Positions 1 to 9,580 of a stretch of DNA of 64,000 nt are shown here, in pieces (the first letter of the stretch is position 1; the number at the start of each line of letters is the position of its first letter). The position numbers were made by a program, and so were the translations under genes. The notes below the pieces were generated by a model. That model was not told the origin of the DNA. It was given only the letters and a program-made list of their open reading frames with translations, and ran no database searches. The DNA lies in NCBI RefSeq assembly GCF_000262755.1, contig NZ_AFEU01000002.1:124001-188000 (forward strand). Direction: 5' to 3'. The DNA is from Bacillus methanolicus PB1. GTDB lineage: Bacteria; Bacillota; Bacilli; Bacillales; Cytobacillaceae.

Positions 1-1
1 C

Positions 2-244
2 CATGTTGGGTCAAGCGGTGCGATTTTCGGGCTTTTCGGCTTTTACATTGCCATGACCCTTTTTAAAAAGCATTTGCTTTCTAAGCAAAACACCCAAATT
101 ATATTGACAATCACTGCTATAAGCCTGATTATGACTTTTGTACAGCCCAATATCAATGTTATCGCACATATTTTCGGATTGATTGCCGGTATTATCATAG
201 GCGCTGTTTTTTCTTCAAAGACCGACATTTTTGCTGTAAAATAA
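2..244 (+). CDS. rhomboid-family intramembrane serine protease, C-terminal part
   Basis: The open frame enters from the left edge, so only the last 80 residues are visible. It starts inside the catalytic core: HVGSSGAIFGLFG carries the rhomboid GxSG nucleophile serine motif, and a later transmembrane segment, VIAHIFGLIAGIIIGA, carries the matching catalytic histidine. Both parts of the Ser-His dyad are present, so the visible part looks functional. Rhomboids cut membrane proteins within or next to their transmembrane helices. The position beside ydbT and ydbS matches B. subtilis ydcA, but the gene is on the opposite strand to them and converges on their terminator. The family call is secure; the substrate is unknown. 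Confidence 0.85.
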   Translation, partial: HVGSSGAIFGLFGFYIAMTLFKKHLLSKQNTQIILTITAISLIMTFVQPNINVIAHIFGLIAGIIIGAVFSSKTDIFAVK

Positions 245-264
245 AAAAGCGCCCGCGGGCGCTT
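242..264 (-). terminator. rho-independent terminator for ydbS-ydbT
   Basis: A perfect palindrome, GCGCCCGCGGGCGC at 249-262, is followed on the minus strand by a run of six T and then AT. It ends the leftward ydbS-ydbT transcript. It also touches the stop codon of the rightward rhomboid gene, but the right side lacks a T-run, so it is mainly a minus-strand terminator. Confidence 0.8.
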
Positions 265-322
265 GAACGAGAATAATCACCTGCCGAACGAGAGAAAACA
301 CCAGCTGAACGAGTGTAAGCAC
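264..322. repeat. three 21-bp degenerate tandem repeats (GAACGAGAG type)
   Basis: Three units start at 264, 285 and 306 with an exact period of 21 bp. Each begins (T/C)GAACGAG and continues with a variable A-rich part and CACC or CAC. The same unit type recurs before the gluconokinase gene near 47578-47645. No coding role is apparent. Confidence 0.7.
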
Positions 323-326
323 TTTT

Positions 327-1763
327 TTATTTTCCTTGATACCATCGATAAACATAATAACAATCTTCCTGTTGCAAATCGGCAACTGTTCCTCCTGAGC
401 CTCCGGCGCCTGATTTTACAACCGCATCCAGGGTGGCGAGCTTTTTCTTTTTTTGAAAATAACTTTCTTTAACAGTTAACGATTGAATTTTGTTCTTTTT
501 CATAAAAACAGTGTTCTTGCTAATTCCCCGATACCTTAAGGTAAGCTGTTGATTGTCAATGCTCCAGCCTGCATCCTTATATTTGAGGAATGACCAAAAA
601 GAAATAACAGGGATGAGCAGCAAAGAAAAGTATCCCCATGGAAGGAAAAAAATTATCGGCAAAACCACACAAGGAACAATAAACAGCCATCCCCTTATCA
701 AATACCTTTTTAATGCCCTTTTCGGAGCAGGCTTAAAATCGGTTATGGGCTTATAATCAGAAAAGAATGGCTGTAATATCCCTGAAATCCTTTCCTTTCT
801 TATTATCGGCAGCAAAATGACGCTTGCTCTCTCTTCATTCACTGCAGAACCTCCGGCACTTTCAATGATGACAGTCGCATACTTTAGAGGCTGCCTAATA
901 AGGTTTTCACTAATTTTAATCGCTTGGATCCGATGAAGAGACATGGTAATTTGCCGCTTTTCCAGCAAACCTCTTGAGATGATGATATCATCATTTACTA
1001 TTTTCACGGTAAAGTCAGCATATGTCACCATCGTTCCGATAACAGCGATCAGCCAGGCTGTTAAAAAGCCGAGAAATACAATTATTGCAACAAAAGGAAT
1101 TCCGTTTTTTATTAATTGTTCAAACCCTGAAAATATTTTTTCATATGGAATAATTTCTTCGAGCTGAGAAAGAATAGCGAAAACCGCTGAAATCACAACT
1201 CCTGCTCCACCTGATGTAGAAGCAAGCAATAGCAGTTCAGGAGGAGATATTTTATAAATGATTTCTTCTTCAAATTTGGTTTCTGCCCCGTTCTCCATCT
1301 TCTTGTAGTTTTTAACAGAGGTAAAAAATTCCTTAATGGCTTCCGCTTCCGTTTTTGCGATGGCGGTTAATACAGCCTCCGCTTCATTCAACCCCATACC
1401 GCCTGATCCAGCAGTCTCGACAGTTACTTTTACGAGGCCAAGCGGACGGTGCAATATGCCTTCTGAAAAATCAATGCTTTGAATGCGCTCAAATGGGATG
1501 TAACGTTTTTTCCGAATAAAAAGCCCGTGTTCAATTCGAAGTTCATCTTCTTCAATTCTGTATGTAAACCTGAGCCATGATAAAATGCCGCCAATTAAAA
1601 TAATCAAAATGGAACCGGCCGAAATATATAAGGAAATTTGCTCTCCGTTGTTTCCTTTCCCGCTAAAGAAAACAAATACAAGGATTGGAATAATCATTTC
1701 TTTCAGCTGTTTGATAAAGTGATAAACTGCAGATATGGGGTGAAGCCGCTTCAGTTCAGACAT
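327..1763 (-). CDS. ydbT: PH domain (bPH2/DUF304) membrane protein YdbT
   Basis: A multi-pass membrane protein of about 478 residues with repeated bacterial PH-like (DUF304) segments. Each PH block follows a pair of hydrophobic helices, and RYIPFERIQSIDF and RQITMSLHRIQAIKI are the recurring lead strands typical of this family. The open frame runs further upstream to 1844, but ATGs at 1763 and 1769 lie behind AAGGGTGG. The one at 1763 has the better spacing (about 9 bases) and gives a length close to B. subtilis YdbT. It overlaps the end of ydbS by 8 bases, implying translational coupling. Work on the B. subtilis homologues points to a role in resistance to antimicrobial peptides, but the biochemistry is not settled. 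Confidence 0.85.
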   Translation of the reverse strand: MSELKRLHPISAVYHFIKQLKEMIIPILVFVFFSGKGNNGEQISLYISAGSILIILIGGILSWLRFTYRIEEDELRIEHGLFIRKKRYIPFERIQSIDFSEGILHRPLGLVKVTVETAGSGGMGLNEAEAVLTAIAKTEAEAIKEFFTSVKNYKKMENGAETKFEEEIIYKISPPELLLLASTSGGAGVVISAVFAILSQLEEIIPYEKIFSGFEQLIKNGIPFVAIIVFLGFLTAWLIAVIGTMVTYADFTVKIVNDDIIISRGLLEKRQITMSLHRIQAIKISENLIRQPLKYATVIIESAGGSAVNEERASVILLPIIRKERISGILQPFFSDYKPITDFKPAPKRALKRYLIRGWLFIVPCVVLPIIFFLPWGYFSLLLIPVISFWSFLKYKDAGWSIDNQQLTLRYRGISKNTVFMKKNKIQSLTVKESYFQKKKKLATLDAVVKSGAGGSGGTVADLQQEDCYYVYRWYQGK

Positions 1764-2235
1764 CTTCATCCGCCACCCTTGCCAAACGCGAGATTGAAGA
1801 ACGCAGTTCCTCCGCCTCCTCCATATCCAAAGCAGGAATTTCATGTACGGTTGCCGCTGTTGAGACGGTAACAGTTGCTAAATGGTATTTTCTTAGAAGC
1901 GGGCCTTGTTCTGTATCAACATGCTGGACACGAATCATCGGCACTAGCGTCCGTTTTATAATAAATACTCCATGCTGAAGTTCAATTTCCTGGTCCCTGA
2001 CTTCGTATCTCCACCTTTTCCATCGTAATGCAGGAAAAAGAACGACAGAAAAATAAGAACTAATAGCTGCAATAATGATAAGTCCTGCCGGAATCCAAAT
2101 CGGCCAATGAAAAATAATTGTTAAAATTGTTACTCCGACAGCAATCATCCACATAAAAACAGATTGAATAGCCCCTGAGATTCTCCAAACCTTTAATGCC
2201 CGCTCAGATATTCTTTTTTCCGGTTCTGAAATCAT
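1756..2235 (-). CDS. ydbS: PH domain (bPH2/DUF304) membrane protein YdbS
   Basis: A 159-residue protein with two adjacent hydrophobic helices (about residues 25-75) followed by one bacterial PH/DUF304 domain (RYEVRDQEIELQHGVFII onwards). This is the usual size of B. subtilis YdbS. CAGGAGGATT sits at good distance before the ATG at 2235. It overlaps the start of ydbT, and the two are probably made and work together, since YdbS/YdbT pairs are nearly always adjacent. Confidence 0.85.
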   Translation of the reverse strand: MISEPEKRISERALKVWRISGAIQSVFMWMIAVGVTILTIIFHWPIWIPAGLIIIAAISSYFSVVLFPALRWKRWRYEVRDQEIELQHGVFIIKRTLVPMIRVQHVDTEQGPLLRKYHLATVTVSTAATVHEIPALDMEEAEELRSSISRLARVADEDV

Positions 2236-2462
2236 GACAAAATCCTCCTGTGTTTAAAAACTAACACATCTCACCTGGTATACAATGAGGTTGTTAATTG
2301 TAAGACGTATTTTTTTCAAAATGGTTTCATTTTTTTTATAGCAAACGATTAAGTTGATCATTGTGCCATGAGGAAAAATATACAAAAAAAGAAAAAGAGA
2401 GTGCATTGCTCACGAAAAACAGGAAAATGATTATTGTCAACAATTTAAATGAGAAAATGTAC

Positions 2463-2490
2463 AAAAAAAAGAGAGCACATTGCTCTCTTA
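2463..2490 (-). terminator. terminator of cshA
   Basis: On the minus strand AAGAGAGCAATGTGCTCTCTT forms a hairpin directly followed by eight T. Its upstream arm includes the cshA stop codon. A decayed second copy of the same hairpin and A-rich flank lies just downstream at about 2380-2415. Confidence 0.8.
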
Positions 2491-3954
2491 CCGGTAGCTT
2501 CTTGAATTTAAAGAACTATTTCGTTTTGCGCCGGAACGCGCTTTTAATGGCCCTTTTTTTCTTCCATAAGTTTCATGGCCGCCCCGTCTCTTGTCGCTTG
2601 AGCTTCGTTCACGATCACGCTTTGGCGGAAGAGGCGTTTCCTCAGTAAGTTTAACAGGAGTTGTATCCGGCTCTTTTGTCATCATTTTTAAAGCGGCAGA
2701 AACAACCATAACGGCATCCTGCTGTTCGAGCAGGTCCTCTGCAGCCTGTTTGTACAACTGAAGGTTGTTTGATTCAATTGTTTGGATTATTTTTTCTATT
2801 GTCGCCTTTTGCTGGCCTTCTAATGCTTCATCCAGAGTTGGCGGCTTCATTTTGTCCATTCGTCTCTTGATCGTTTTTTCAACGATTTTCAAATAAGCTT
2901 TTTCTCTTGGTGTGACAAATGTCATTGCCATACCGGTTTTGCCGGCGCGTCCTGTCCTTCCTATCCGGTGAACATAACTTTCAGGGTCTTGCGGGATATC
3001 AAAATTATAAACGTGAGTAACGCCTGAAATATCAAGACCCCGAGCTGCAACATCCGTAGCCACAAGAACATCAATCGAACCTTCTTTAAATTTTCGCAAG
3101 ACAGAAAGACGTTTCGCCTGGCTTAAATCACCGTGAATTCCTTCTGCCATATAGCCTCTTAAATTCAATGCTTCAGATAATTCATCAACACGACGCTTTG
3201 TCCTGCCAAATACAATCGCCAATTCAGGAGATTGAATATCCAATAATCTCGTTAGTACATCAAACTTGTTTTTCTCCTGCACCTCGAGGTAGAATTGTTC
3301 AATTTGCGGAACGGTCATTTCTTTTGACTGTACTCGGACAATTTGCGGATTTTTCATGAATTTCTCAGCCATTCTTTGAATCGGTGCAGGCATCGTCGCG
3401 GAGAATAACAACGTCTGGTGCTCTTCCGGTATTTGGGCGAGAATCGCTTCAATATCATCAATAAATCCCATGTTCAGCATTTCATCAGCTTCATCAAGGA
3501 CAGCCATTTTTACGTTGTCGAGGCGAATTGTTTTCCGGTTAATATGGTCTAAAATCCGACCGGGAGTTCCCACAATTATGTGCGGGCGTTTTTTCAGCGC
3601 CTTAATCTGCCGGCTAATGTCCTGGCCGCCATAAATGGCAAGGACCCGGGCTTTCTTCCCATATCCGATTTTATATAATTCTTCAGAAACTTGAATGGCA
3701 AGCTCCCTCGTTGGCGCGACTACAATCCCTTGAATAACATCTTGGTCAATATCAATTTTTTCGATAAGCGGGATTCCGAATGCCGCTGTTTTTCCTGTAC
3801 CGGTTTGCGCTTGTCCAATCAAATCTTTGTTTTCCAGGCTTAACGGGATCGTTTGAGCTTGAATGGGAGTTGCCTCCTCAAACCCCATTTTTCTTATCGA
3901 TTTCATTGTTGCAGGGCTTAAACCCAAATCTTGAAACTTCGTCAATGTATCCAT
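2488..3954 (-). CDS. cshA: DEAD-box ATP-dependent RNA helicase CshA
   Basis: An RNA helicase of 488 residues that unwinds structured RNA in mRNA turnover, ribosome assembly and cold growth. All core motifs are intact: Q-motif region near 20-33, Walker A AQTGTGKT at 49-56, PTRELA at 81-86, DEAD at 154-157, SAT at 185-187, then ARGLD and [10 protein letters not shown] in the second RecA domain. A basic, Ser/Arg/Lys-rich tail suits RNA binding. Sequence and position match B. subtilis CshA (YdbR). Start choice: TAAGGAG lies only 1-2 bases before the ATG at 3954, while an in-frame TTG at 3945 has ideal spacing and gives [10 protein letters not shown], closer to the B. subtilis start. The true start may therefore be 3945. 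Confidence 0.95.
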   Translation of the reverse strand: MDTLTKFQDLGLSPATMKSIRKMGFEEATPIQAQTIPLSLENKDLIGQAQTGTGKTAAFGIPLIEKIDIDQDVIQGIVVAPTRELAIQVSEELYKIGYGKKARVLAIYGGQDISRQIKALKKRPHIIVGTPGRILDHINRKTIRLDNVKMAVLDEADEMLNMGFIDDIEAILAQIPEEHQTLLFSATMPAPIQRMAEKFMKNPQIVRVQSKEMTVPQIEQFYLEVQEKNKFDVLTRLLDIQSPELAIVFGRTKRRVDELSEALNLRGYMAEGIHGDLSQAKRLSVLRKFKEGSIDVLVATDVAARGLDISGVTHVYNFDIPQDPESYVHRIGRTGRAGKTGMAMTFVTPREKAYLKIVEKTIKRRMDKMKPPTLDEALEGQQKATIEKIIQTIESNNLQLYKQAAEDLLEQQDAVMVVSAALKMMTKEPDTTPVKLTEETPLPPKRDRERSSSDKRRGGHETYGRKKGPLKARSGAKRNSSLNSRSYR

Positions 3955-4023
3955 TCTCCTTACTAAATCAGTATATATATCTTATAAACCAGTGATAAAT
4001 AGTGTCAAAAAATCAATGAGTCG

Positions 4024-4056
4024 CAAAAAAAGACATTCTCCTTCTTGGAGGATGTC
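4024..4056 (-). terminator. terminator of the esterase gene
   Basis: On the minus strand GGACATCCTCC, a 5-base loop and GGAGAATGTC form a stem with one wobble, followed by seven T. It lies about 110 bases past the esterase stop codon. Confidence 0.75.
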
Positions 4057-4162
4057 CGATTATCAAAGACTTTCTCTCTTAGGCACTTTGAAGATTATCT
4101 TAACATTTAAAAAGTTTGATTGCAATAAAGTGAAAGTTTCCTCAGTAGATTTTTCTTACTTC

Positions 4163-4888
4163 CTAGTTATTCATTGAACGTTTGTATAAATTAGTGCCTG
4201 TTTCTGTTGATAAAAAGTCAAGAATATCGGTAAAAAGCTCTTTATTTTCATCACAATGGCAAATCAAATGCCCTGATTTCTTAATGTATTTAATGTTTTT
4301 ATGTTCAGTGCCAATCTTTTCATAGATATATTTCGCGCTTTTAGGAGGAACAATCCCGTCTGCTTCTCCTTGAACGATAAACGTCGGAATTTCTATTTTT
4401 TCAAGAAAAGGACGGATATTTGAAACTAAGCTGCGAAATTGAAATGTTGCCGAAATAGGGGTATCCTTGATTTTTCTCTTATAACGGAGATATAAGTCAT
4501 TGTTTTTCAGTTCTCCCCGAAATGTATCTTTTACCATTTTCCTAATATCTGCTGCAAGCTGCTTTGGATTTATATAATAGGCGGCAGCACTGAGTAAAAC
4601 CAGTTTTTTTACAGGATAGTGGACAGCAAGATAGGCCGCGATCAACCCTCCCATGGAAAAACCAATGACATAAACCGTTTCGCATGTCTCCATCAACTTT
4701 TTAAGTGCTTCTTCAGCATGCTTAATCCAATCTTTATATTTGATTCCTTTTAATTGAAGCGTCCCTCCATGACCCGGCAAAGTAGGAACAACAATCTTCC
4801 AATTTGTATGTTTTTTCAAAAAATCAACAAGCGGTTCCACTTCATACGGAGAACCGGTAAATCCATGTATGCATAAGCATCCTATCAT
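4163..4888 (-). CDS. alpha/beta hydrolase, carboxylesterase/monoacylglycerol lipase type
   Basis: A cytoplasmic serine hydrolase of 241 residues related to the Est30 carboxylesterases of Geobacillus. The oxyanion loop HGFTGSP is near residue 8, the nucleophile elbow GFSMGG at 76-81 (Ser78), the acid is Asp177 in EADGIV, and the catalytic histidine is His207 in KSGHL. The start at 4888 is chosen because GGAGG lies 7 bases upstream; the longer frame to 4912 has no ribosome site. It is a single gene between cshA and hemAT, with its own terminator. The natural substrate, a short-chain ester or monoglyceride, is inferred from the family only. Confidence 0.8.
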   Translation of the reverse strand: MIGCLCIHGFTGSPYEVEPLVDFLKKHTNWKIVVPTLPGHGGTLQLKGIKYKDWIKHAEEALKKLMETCETVYVIGFSMGGLIAAYLAVHYPVKKLVLLSAAAYYINPKQLAADIRKMVKDTFRGELKNNDLYLRYKRKIKDTPISATFQFRSLVSNIRPFLEKIEIPTFIVQGEADGIVPPKSAKYIYEKIGTEHKNIKYIKKSGHLICHCDENKELFTDILDFLSTETGTNLYKRSMNN

Positions 4889-4981
4889 ACTTGTTCCTCC
4901 GTATATTTTCATTAAGCTCTTTTCCTATTTTATACTTTTTGGCACATATCATACAAAGGAATAAAACGGTTCTTCCCCGCC

Positions 4982-5024
4982 GAAAAAAAAAATCCTTATA
5001 CTGTTTTGTCCAGCATAAGGATTC
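4982..5024 (-). terminator. terminator of hemAT
   Basis: On the minus strand AATCCTTAT and ATAAGGATT form a 9-bp stem followed by a run of nine or more T. It lies just past the hemAT stop codon. Confidence 0.85.
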
Positions 5025-5031
5025 TACTGAA

Positions 5032-6366
5032 TTATCCATCCCGAAATTTAGCCGTCAGCTCATTGTTTAAGTTGTTCAGCTCTTCAGCCAGCTCCGCAAC
5101 TTGGCTCGAAGCTACCGATATATCCTGAAAAGTCTTTTTGAAATCGGAAATGAATGCACTAAAGTTTGCGATTCTTTCACCGCTGTCTTTCATTCCTGCA
5201 ATGGAATTTTCAAGAACTGTAATAATGTTTTGATTAGATTCCCTGAATACTCCAGTCTCTTCAACAATCATCTGAAAGCTGTGTTCAAATTTTTCAATCG
5301 TATCACGGACAGTGCCGATCTGGTGCTGGATATGGTCAAGCGCTTCTTCGGTCTGATTGGCCAATTTTCTTACTTCTTGGGCGACAATGGAGAAACCTCT
5401 TCCATGCTCTCCTGCACGCGCCGCCTCAATAGCTGCATTTAGCGATAAAATATTTGTCTGATTAGATATCCCGCGAATCGTATTTACCACCTGGCCAATA
5501 TTTGAAGCGCTTTCAATCAATTCATAAGTTAAGGTTTTTATATTTTCGATTAAATCTGCAACTTTATCCACCTTTGTTAACGAAGTGGAAACGTTATGCT
5601 TGCCTTCTTCGGCATTAAGGATGACTTCTTGCGATGACTTTTTTATTTGCTGTATTTCCCTAAGCATTTGTTCAACCATTTTTTCTTTATCCGTAATCGA
5701 TGAAGTTGTTTGTTCAGCACTGGCAGCCAATGTGGCGGCCGATTCATTTAAGCGGTATTGCAGCCCTTTAATTTCATTCAGTTTCATCATCGAAGACGTA
5801 AAGGATTGAATATACGTTTCGATCCCAATCTGTATATCAAACGAACAAAGGCGCTGAAATGATATATAACATTCCATTATTTCTTCCCAATTATCAAGTT
5901 CTTCGGCCAAAACTTTTAATATCTCAATTTGAAGCAGAGTAAATGCTCCTATGTACCATACCGGAAACAGCCCGATCCGATTATGAACATCGCCCACTGT
6001 TCTCCGGCGTTTTACATATTTATCCTCGATTTCTCCTGAAACCATTTCGAACAAATATTGTTTCATAGTTACTTTCAGCTTATCGACCGTTGTGTGGTTT
6101 TGAATAATCATTCGAAGGTTTGGAATTTCCAATACATGCTGATAAAATGCATCGACAATTTGTTCTTTGTTTCTCTCGATAATTGGCCTGATTCTCACAA
6201 GATTGCCAATATCTTTTTCTCCCAGGCCAACAAATTTTAATTGTGTTGCTTCAGTTCCTTTTAATTCAATATTTGGTTTAAGACCTGCATCGGCTTGTGG
6301 CTTTTTCTCTGAGATGCTGCGGCCCTGTTCGTTTCCTTGAAGCTTTTTAAACGGAAAAACTTTCAT
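5032..6366 (-). CDS. hemAT: globin-coupled aerotaxis transducer HemAT
   Basis: A soluble heme sensor of 444 residues that drives aerotaxis. The N-terminal protoglobin domain (about 40-195) contains the likely proximal heme histidine, His128 in [17 protein letters not shown]. The C-terminal half is a methyl-accepting chemotaxis signalling domain with the conserved hairpin [20 protein letters not shown]. There are no transmembrane segments, as in B. subtilis HemAT. Oxygen binding to the heme is expected to modulate CheA through this domain. The start at 6366 has GGGAGGG about 8 bases upstream; the longer frame to 6447 lacks a ribosome site. It is a monocistron bounded by terminators. Confidence 0.9.
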   Translation of the reverse strand: MKVFPFKKLQGNEQGRSISEKKPQADAGLKPNIELKGTEATQLKFVGLGEKDIGNLVRIRPIIERNKEQIVDAFYQHVLEIPNLRMIIQNHTTVDKLKVTMKQYLFEMVSGEIEDKYVKRRRTVGDVHNRIGLFPVWYIGAFTLLQIEILKVLAEELDNWEEIMECYISFQRLCSFDIQIGIETYIQSFTSSMMKLNEIKGLQYRLNESAATLAASAEQTTSSITDKEKMVEQMLREIQQIKKSSQEVILNAEEGKHNVSTSLTKVDKVADLIENIKTLTYELIESASNIGQVVNTIRGISNQTNILSLNAAIEAARAGEHGRGFSIVAQEVRKLANQTEEALDHIQHQIGTVRDTIEKFEHSFQMIVEETGVFRESNQNIITVLENSIAGMKDSGERIANFSAFISDFKKTFQDISVASSQVAELAEELNNLNNELTAKFRDG

Positions 6367-6500
6367 ATACCGGCCCTCCCACTTTTTCCCTTTTACAAAG
6401 TCAGTATAGCGCAAATTTTTTGCTTCGTTGCTTAAGTCATTTAACAATATAATGAATTTTCTCTATTAGATGGATATAAGTTTTTATTTTTTATAGAAAA

Positions 6501-6582
6501 GAGGCTGGCTTAAAAGCAAAGGGTCAGACCCCTCCAACAGTTATATTGTTGGAAGGTGTCAGACCCTAATGAGCCAGCCTCT
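6501..6582. repeat. GGGTCAGACCC palindromic repeat, copy 1
   Basis: The outer stem GAGGCTGGCT/AGCCAGCCTC encloses GGGTCAGACCCCTCCAACA and its inverted partner, an almost complete 80-base hairpin. Read leftward it ends in TTTTC, so it can terminate murF. It is one of about a dozen family members in the window. Confidence 0.85.
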
Positions 6583-6605
6583 TTCTTTTCTGTTCATACA
6601 GATTT

Positions 6606-7991
6606 TTACTGCTCTTTTTTTTGCAATTCTGATACAACATCCTCGAGCTTCATCCCTCTTGATGCTTTCACTAGAATCAATGTCTCACTGTTTGTGTGTT
6701 TTGATAATTCATTTATTAGCGCATTTTTATCATAGAAGGCAAATACTCTTTCTTCCGGAAGAACCGTTTTAGCGCCTTCTGCGATATGCTTGCCCAACTT
6801 GCCATACGTAAATACGAAATCAACTTTTCCCGGGTTTAAATTGGCTCCGACATTGTAATGGAATTGCTCTTCTTGAGGTCCGAGCTCAAGCATATCGCCG
6901 AGCACCAATATTTTATTTTTATAACCGGAAAGATTCGAAACGATCTCAACTGCGGCATTCATGGAAGTTGGGCTGGCATTATAAGCGTCATTGATAATTT
7001 TCTCTCCATTTTTTCCTTCAACAATTTCCATGCGCATATTGGTCAGCTTTAAATTTAAAAATCCTTCGTTCATTTTTTCAAATGGAATTCCGAAATAATC
7101 CGCTGCCAGCATCGCTGCCAGGGCATTTAACACATTATGGGTGCCAAGAACCGGCAAAGAGAAAACCTCGGCAGATGAATTGATTTTAAACTCGTTTCCC
7201 TTGTCGCATTGCCGGATTTCAATCGGATACAAGTCATTCCTTTCGCTTCTTCCGAACGTTTTTAAAACTGCATTGCCGCTAAAATTTTTCAGGCGCTCCT
7301 TCAAGAGGGGTTCATCTCCGTGATAAACGATTAGACCGCCTTCCTCGAGACCCTTAATAATTTCTAATTTTGCATCGGCAATAGCTTCTCTTGATCCGAG
7401 GTCGAGAAGATGCGACTCTCCGATATTGGTGATGATGACAGCGTTTGGCCGCGCCAGTTTTGTTAAAAATTCAATTTCGCCCCTTCCGCTCATGCCCATC
7501 TCGAGCACGGCCATTTCCGTTTCTGGTTTTATGCTTAAGACCGTCAATGGAAGCCCGATATGGTTGTTAAAATTGCCTTCTGTTTTTTGAACTTTATATT
7601 TTATCGAAAGCAGATTGGCCGTCATGTCCTTTGTTGTTGTCTTCCCATTGCTGCCGGTAATTCCGACGATCTTAATGTTTAATTCATTGCGGTAGCTTCG
7701 TGCCAGCTCCTGCAGTGCTCTTAATGTATCTTCAACTATCAGAACAGGTAAATCGAGTGGTGGATTCGGCACATCTTTTTGCCAAAGTGCAGCAGCAGCA
7801 CCTTTCTTGATTGCATCTTCTACAAAACGGTGCCCGTCTGTATTCTCCCCTTTGAAAGGAATAAACAGATTTCCCTTTTTAATTTTCCGGGAATCAATGG
7901 CAACACCACTAATTACTACATTTTCAATATTAGAAAGATCGTTTTCGACCTTAATCATATTTTTTATTTGTTTAATCGTTTTTTGAATCAT
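6606..7991 (-). CDS. murF: UDP-MurNAc-tripeptide:D-Ala-D-Ala ligase MurF
   Basis: The enzyme (461 residues) adds D-alanyl-D-alanine to UDP-MurNAc-tripeptide in the last cytoplasmic step of peptidoglycan precursor synthesis. The Mur ligase N-domain (AIDSRKIKKGNLFIPFKG) is followed by the P-loop ITGSNGKTTTKD near 111-122. The central domain motif NAYNASPTSMNAA and the C-terminal domain with VLGDMLELG are also present. The length is normal. It follows ddl, which makes its dipeptide substrate, on the same strand with a palindromic repeat between them. Confidence 0.95.
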   Translation of the reverse strand: MIQKTIKQIKNMIKVENDLSNIENVVISGVAIDSRKIKKGNLFIPFKGENTDGHRFVEDAIKKGAAAALWQKDVPNPPLDLPVLIVEDTLRALQELARSYRNELNIKIVGITGSNGKTTTKDMTANLLSIKYKVQKTEGNFNNHIGLPLTVLSIKPETEMAVLEMGMSGRGEIEFLTKLARPNAVIITNIGESHLLDLGSREAIADAKLEIIKGLEEGGLIVYHGDEPLLKERLKNFSGNAVLKTFGRSERNDLYPIEIRQCDKGNEFKINSSAEVFSLPVLGTHNVLNALAAMLAADYFGIPFEKMNEGFLNLKLTNMRMEIVEGKNGEKIINDAYNASPTSMNAAVEIVSNLSGYKNKILVLGDMLELGPQEEQFHYNVGANLNPGKVDFVFTYGKLGKHIAEGAKTVLPEERVFAFYDKNALINELSKHTNSETLILVKASRGMKLEDVVSELQKKEQ

Positions 7992-8030
7992 TGTCTGCTC
8001 CCTTCTTTCCGTTTTATGGTGAAAAGGAAT

Positions 8031-8150
8031 GGGGCTGACTCATTAGCAAAGGGTCAGACCCCTCCAATACAATATATAGACAACCACTAATAAAACCTTT
8101 CTATATACTGCTATTGTTGGAGGGCGTCAGACCCTTATGAGTCGTCACCC
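8031..8150. repeat. GGGTCAGACCC palindromic repeat, copy 2
   Basis: GGGGCTGACTCAT and ATGAGTCGTCACCC are the degenerate outer arms. Inside are GGGTCAGACCCCTCCAATA and TATTGTTGGAGGGCGTCAGACCC. The AT-rich loop is longer than in copy 1. It fills the ddl-murF interval, so the two genes may be partly uncoupled. Confidence 0.8.
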
Positions 8151-8161
8151 TAGTGTGATCA

Positions 8162-9241
8162 TTAAAGTGTATATTTAATATTTTGTTTTTCAGCATGCCT
8201 TTCTTTTGCCAGTTTGACAAGGCGCTCGATCAGTTCAGGATATTCAACTCCAGAGTGTTTCCAAAGAAGAGGAAACATACTGAAAGGGGTGAACCCCGGC
8301 ATCGTGTTTACCTCATTAATATATAATTCGCCGTCTTTTGTTAAGAAAAAGTCTGCCCTGACAAGCCCTGAACAATCTAATGCTTTAAAAGCCTTAATTG
8401 CCATTTCTTTTAGTTTGGAGTATTCTTCCACTGATAAATCAGCCGGGATTATGAGGGCAGTATCACCGTCTTCATATTTTGCTTTGTAATCATAGAATTC
8501 TTTCTTCGGAACGATTTCGCCGGCAACCGAACATTCCGGCTCGTCATTTCCCAGTACGCCGATTTCAATTTCTCTTGCCGTCACGCCTTCTTCAATAATG
8601 ATTTTCCGGTCGAATTGGAACGCTTCTTCGAAAGCTGCCTCTAGCTCGCTTCTGTTTGCAGCTTTACTGATCCCGACGCTTGATCCAAGGTTTGCAGGTT
8701 TTACGAAGCATGGATAGCCTAATTCTTTTTCAACTTTTTCATACGCTTGTTCTTTTGCTTTTTCCCACTCGCTGCGGATGAACCAAACATAATTTACTTG
8801 GGCAAGCCCAGCCTGGGCAAAAATATTTTTCATTATGACTTTGTCCATGCCTGCAGCCGAAGCAAGGACACCGTTTCCAACATACGGGAGATTTAATAGT
8901 TCAAGCAGCCCTTGAACTGTTCCATCTTCGCCATTTGGCCCGTGGAGCAAAGGAAAAATCACATCAAGCGGCTCTTGCTTTTCTGCTTCTGCCTGAAAAA
9001 GAGTTGGAGCTAAAGGAGCGCCAGCTTGAGGATCTTCCTTCGTAAACTCAAGCGCTTTGACATTTTCAACGGGTTCTGTAAGCTGCGGGCCCTTAACCCA
9101 TTGTCCTTCTTCAGTTATGTAAATTGGATAAATATCATATTTTTCAAGATCAAGAGCTTTGATAACAGCCATTGCTGTTTGCATTGACACTTTATGTTCA
9201 GCGGATTTTCCGCCATATAACAAACCGATTTTTGTCTTCAT
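8162..9241 (-). CDS. ddl: D-alanine--D-alanine ligase
   Basis: The ATP-grasp ligase (359 residues) joins two D-alanines for the cell wall. Visible motifs are [16 protein letters not shown] at the N-terminus, [24 protein letters not shown], the ATP-grasp stretch [17 protein letters not shown], and the C-terminal [16 protein letters not shown]. The start at 9241 is supported by GGAGG seven bases upstream; that GGAGG would be coding if the longer frame to 9268 were used. It is first in the leftward ddl-murF pair. Confidence 0.95.
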   Translation of the reverse strand: MKTKIGLLYGGKSAEHKVSMQTAMAVIKALDLEKYDIYPIYITEEGQWVKGPQLTEPVENVKALEFTKEDPQAGAPLAPTLFQAEAEKQEPLDVIFPLLHGPNGEDGTVQGLLELLNLPYVGNGVLASAAGMDKVIMKNIFAQAGLAQVNYVWFIRSEWEKAKEQAYEKVEKELGYPCFVKPANLGSSVGISKAANRSELEAAFEEAFQFDRKIIIEEGVTAREIEIGVLGNDEPECSVAGEIVPKKEFYDYKAKYEDGDTALIIPADLSVEEYSKLKEMAIKAFKALDCSGLVRADFFLTKDGELYINEVNTMPGFTPFSMFPLLWKHSGVEYPELIERLVKLAKERHAEKQNIKYTL

Positions 9242-9400
9242 GATTGAACCTCCATTTTGTTGAATCACACACGTTTTTATTTTAACACTTTCAAAGAAAA
9301 GAAAGGGAGAAATATCAAAAGGTTTCTAATGAAATTTTTCACACGCATTCCACCTATTCTCCATACCTTTGAAACCTGCAGCTTGCTTCATTCATTTAAA

Positions 9401-9476
9401 GCAACGAGGGACAGGCCCTCAGTACGGTGACGCTTTAAAGCATTGAGGGCCAGACCCCCAATGAGGGTTGTTCCTC
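9401..9476. repeat. degenerate palindromic repeat (GGGCCAGACCC type), copy 3
   Basis: GAGGGACAGGCCCTC, then ACGCTTTAAAGCATT, then GAGGGCCAGACCCCCAATGAGG. The central ACGCTTTAAAGC is shared with the perfect 58-bp palindrome at 26945. The rest of the 340-base interval between ddl and the divergent HAD gene holds a (TA)n tract at about 9539-9554 and nothing else recognisable. Confidence 0.55.
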
Positions 9477-9580
9477 ATTAAGTTAAGGTGCTGTGCATTA
9501 TCTTCTTGTACGGTTAATTTGAATTTTTTTAGTGAAATTATATATATATATATAGCAATGGGAGGCGCTAAGAGGATGTT

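Noticed and set aside
2361-2460. Second terminator after cshA
   Set aside because: It is a decayed copy of the true cshA terminator with broken stem; too weak to annotate as functional.
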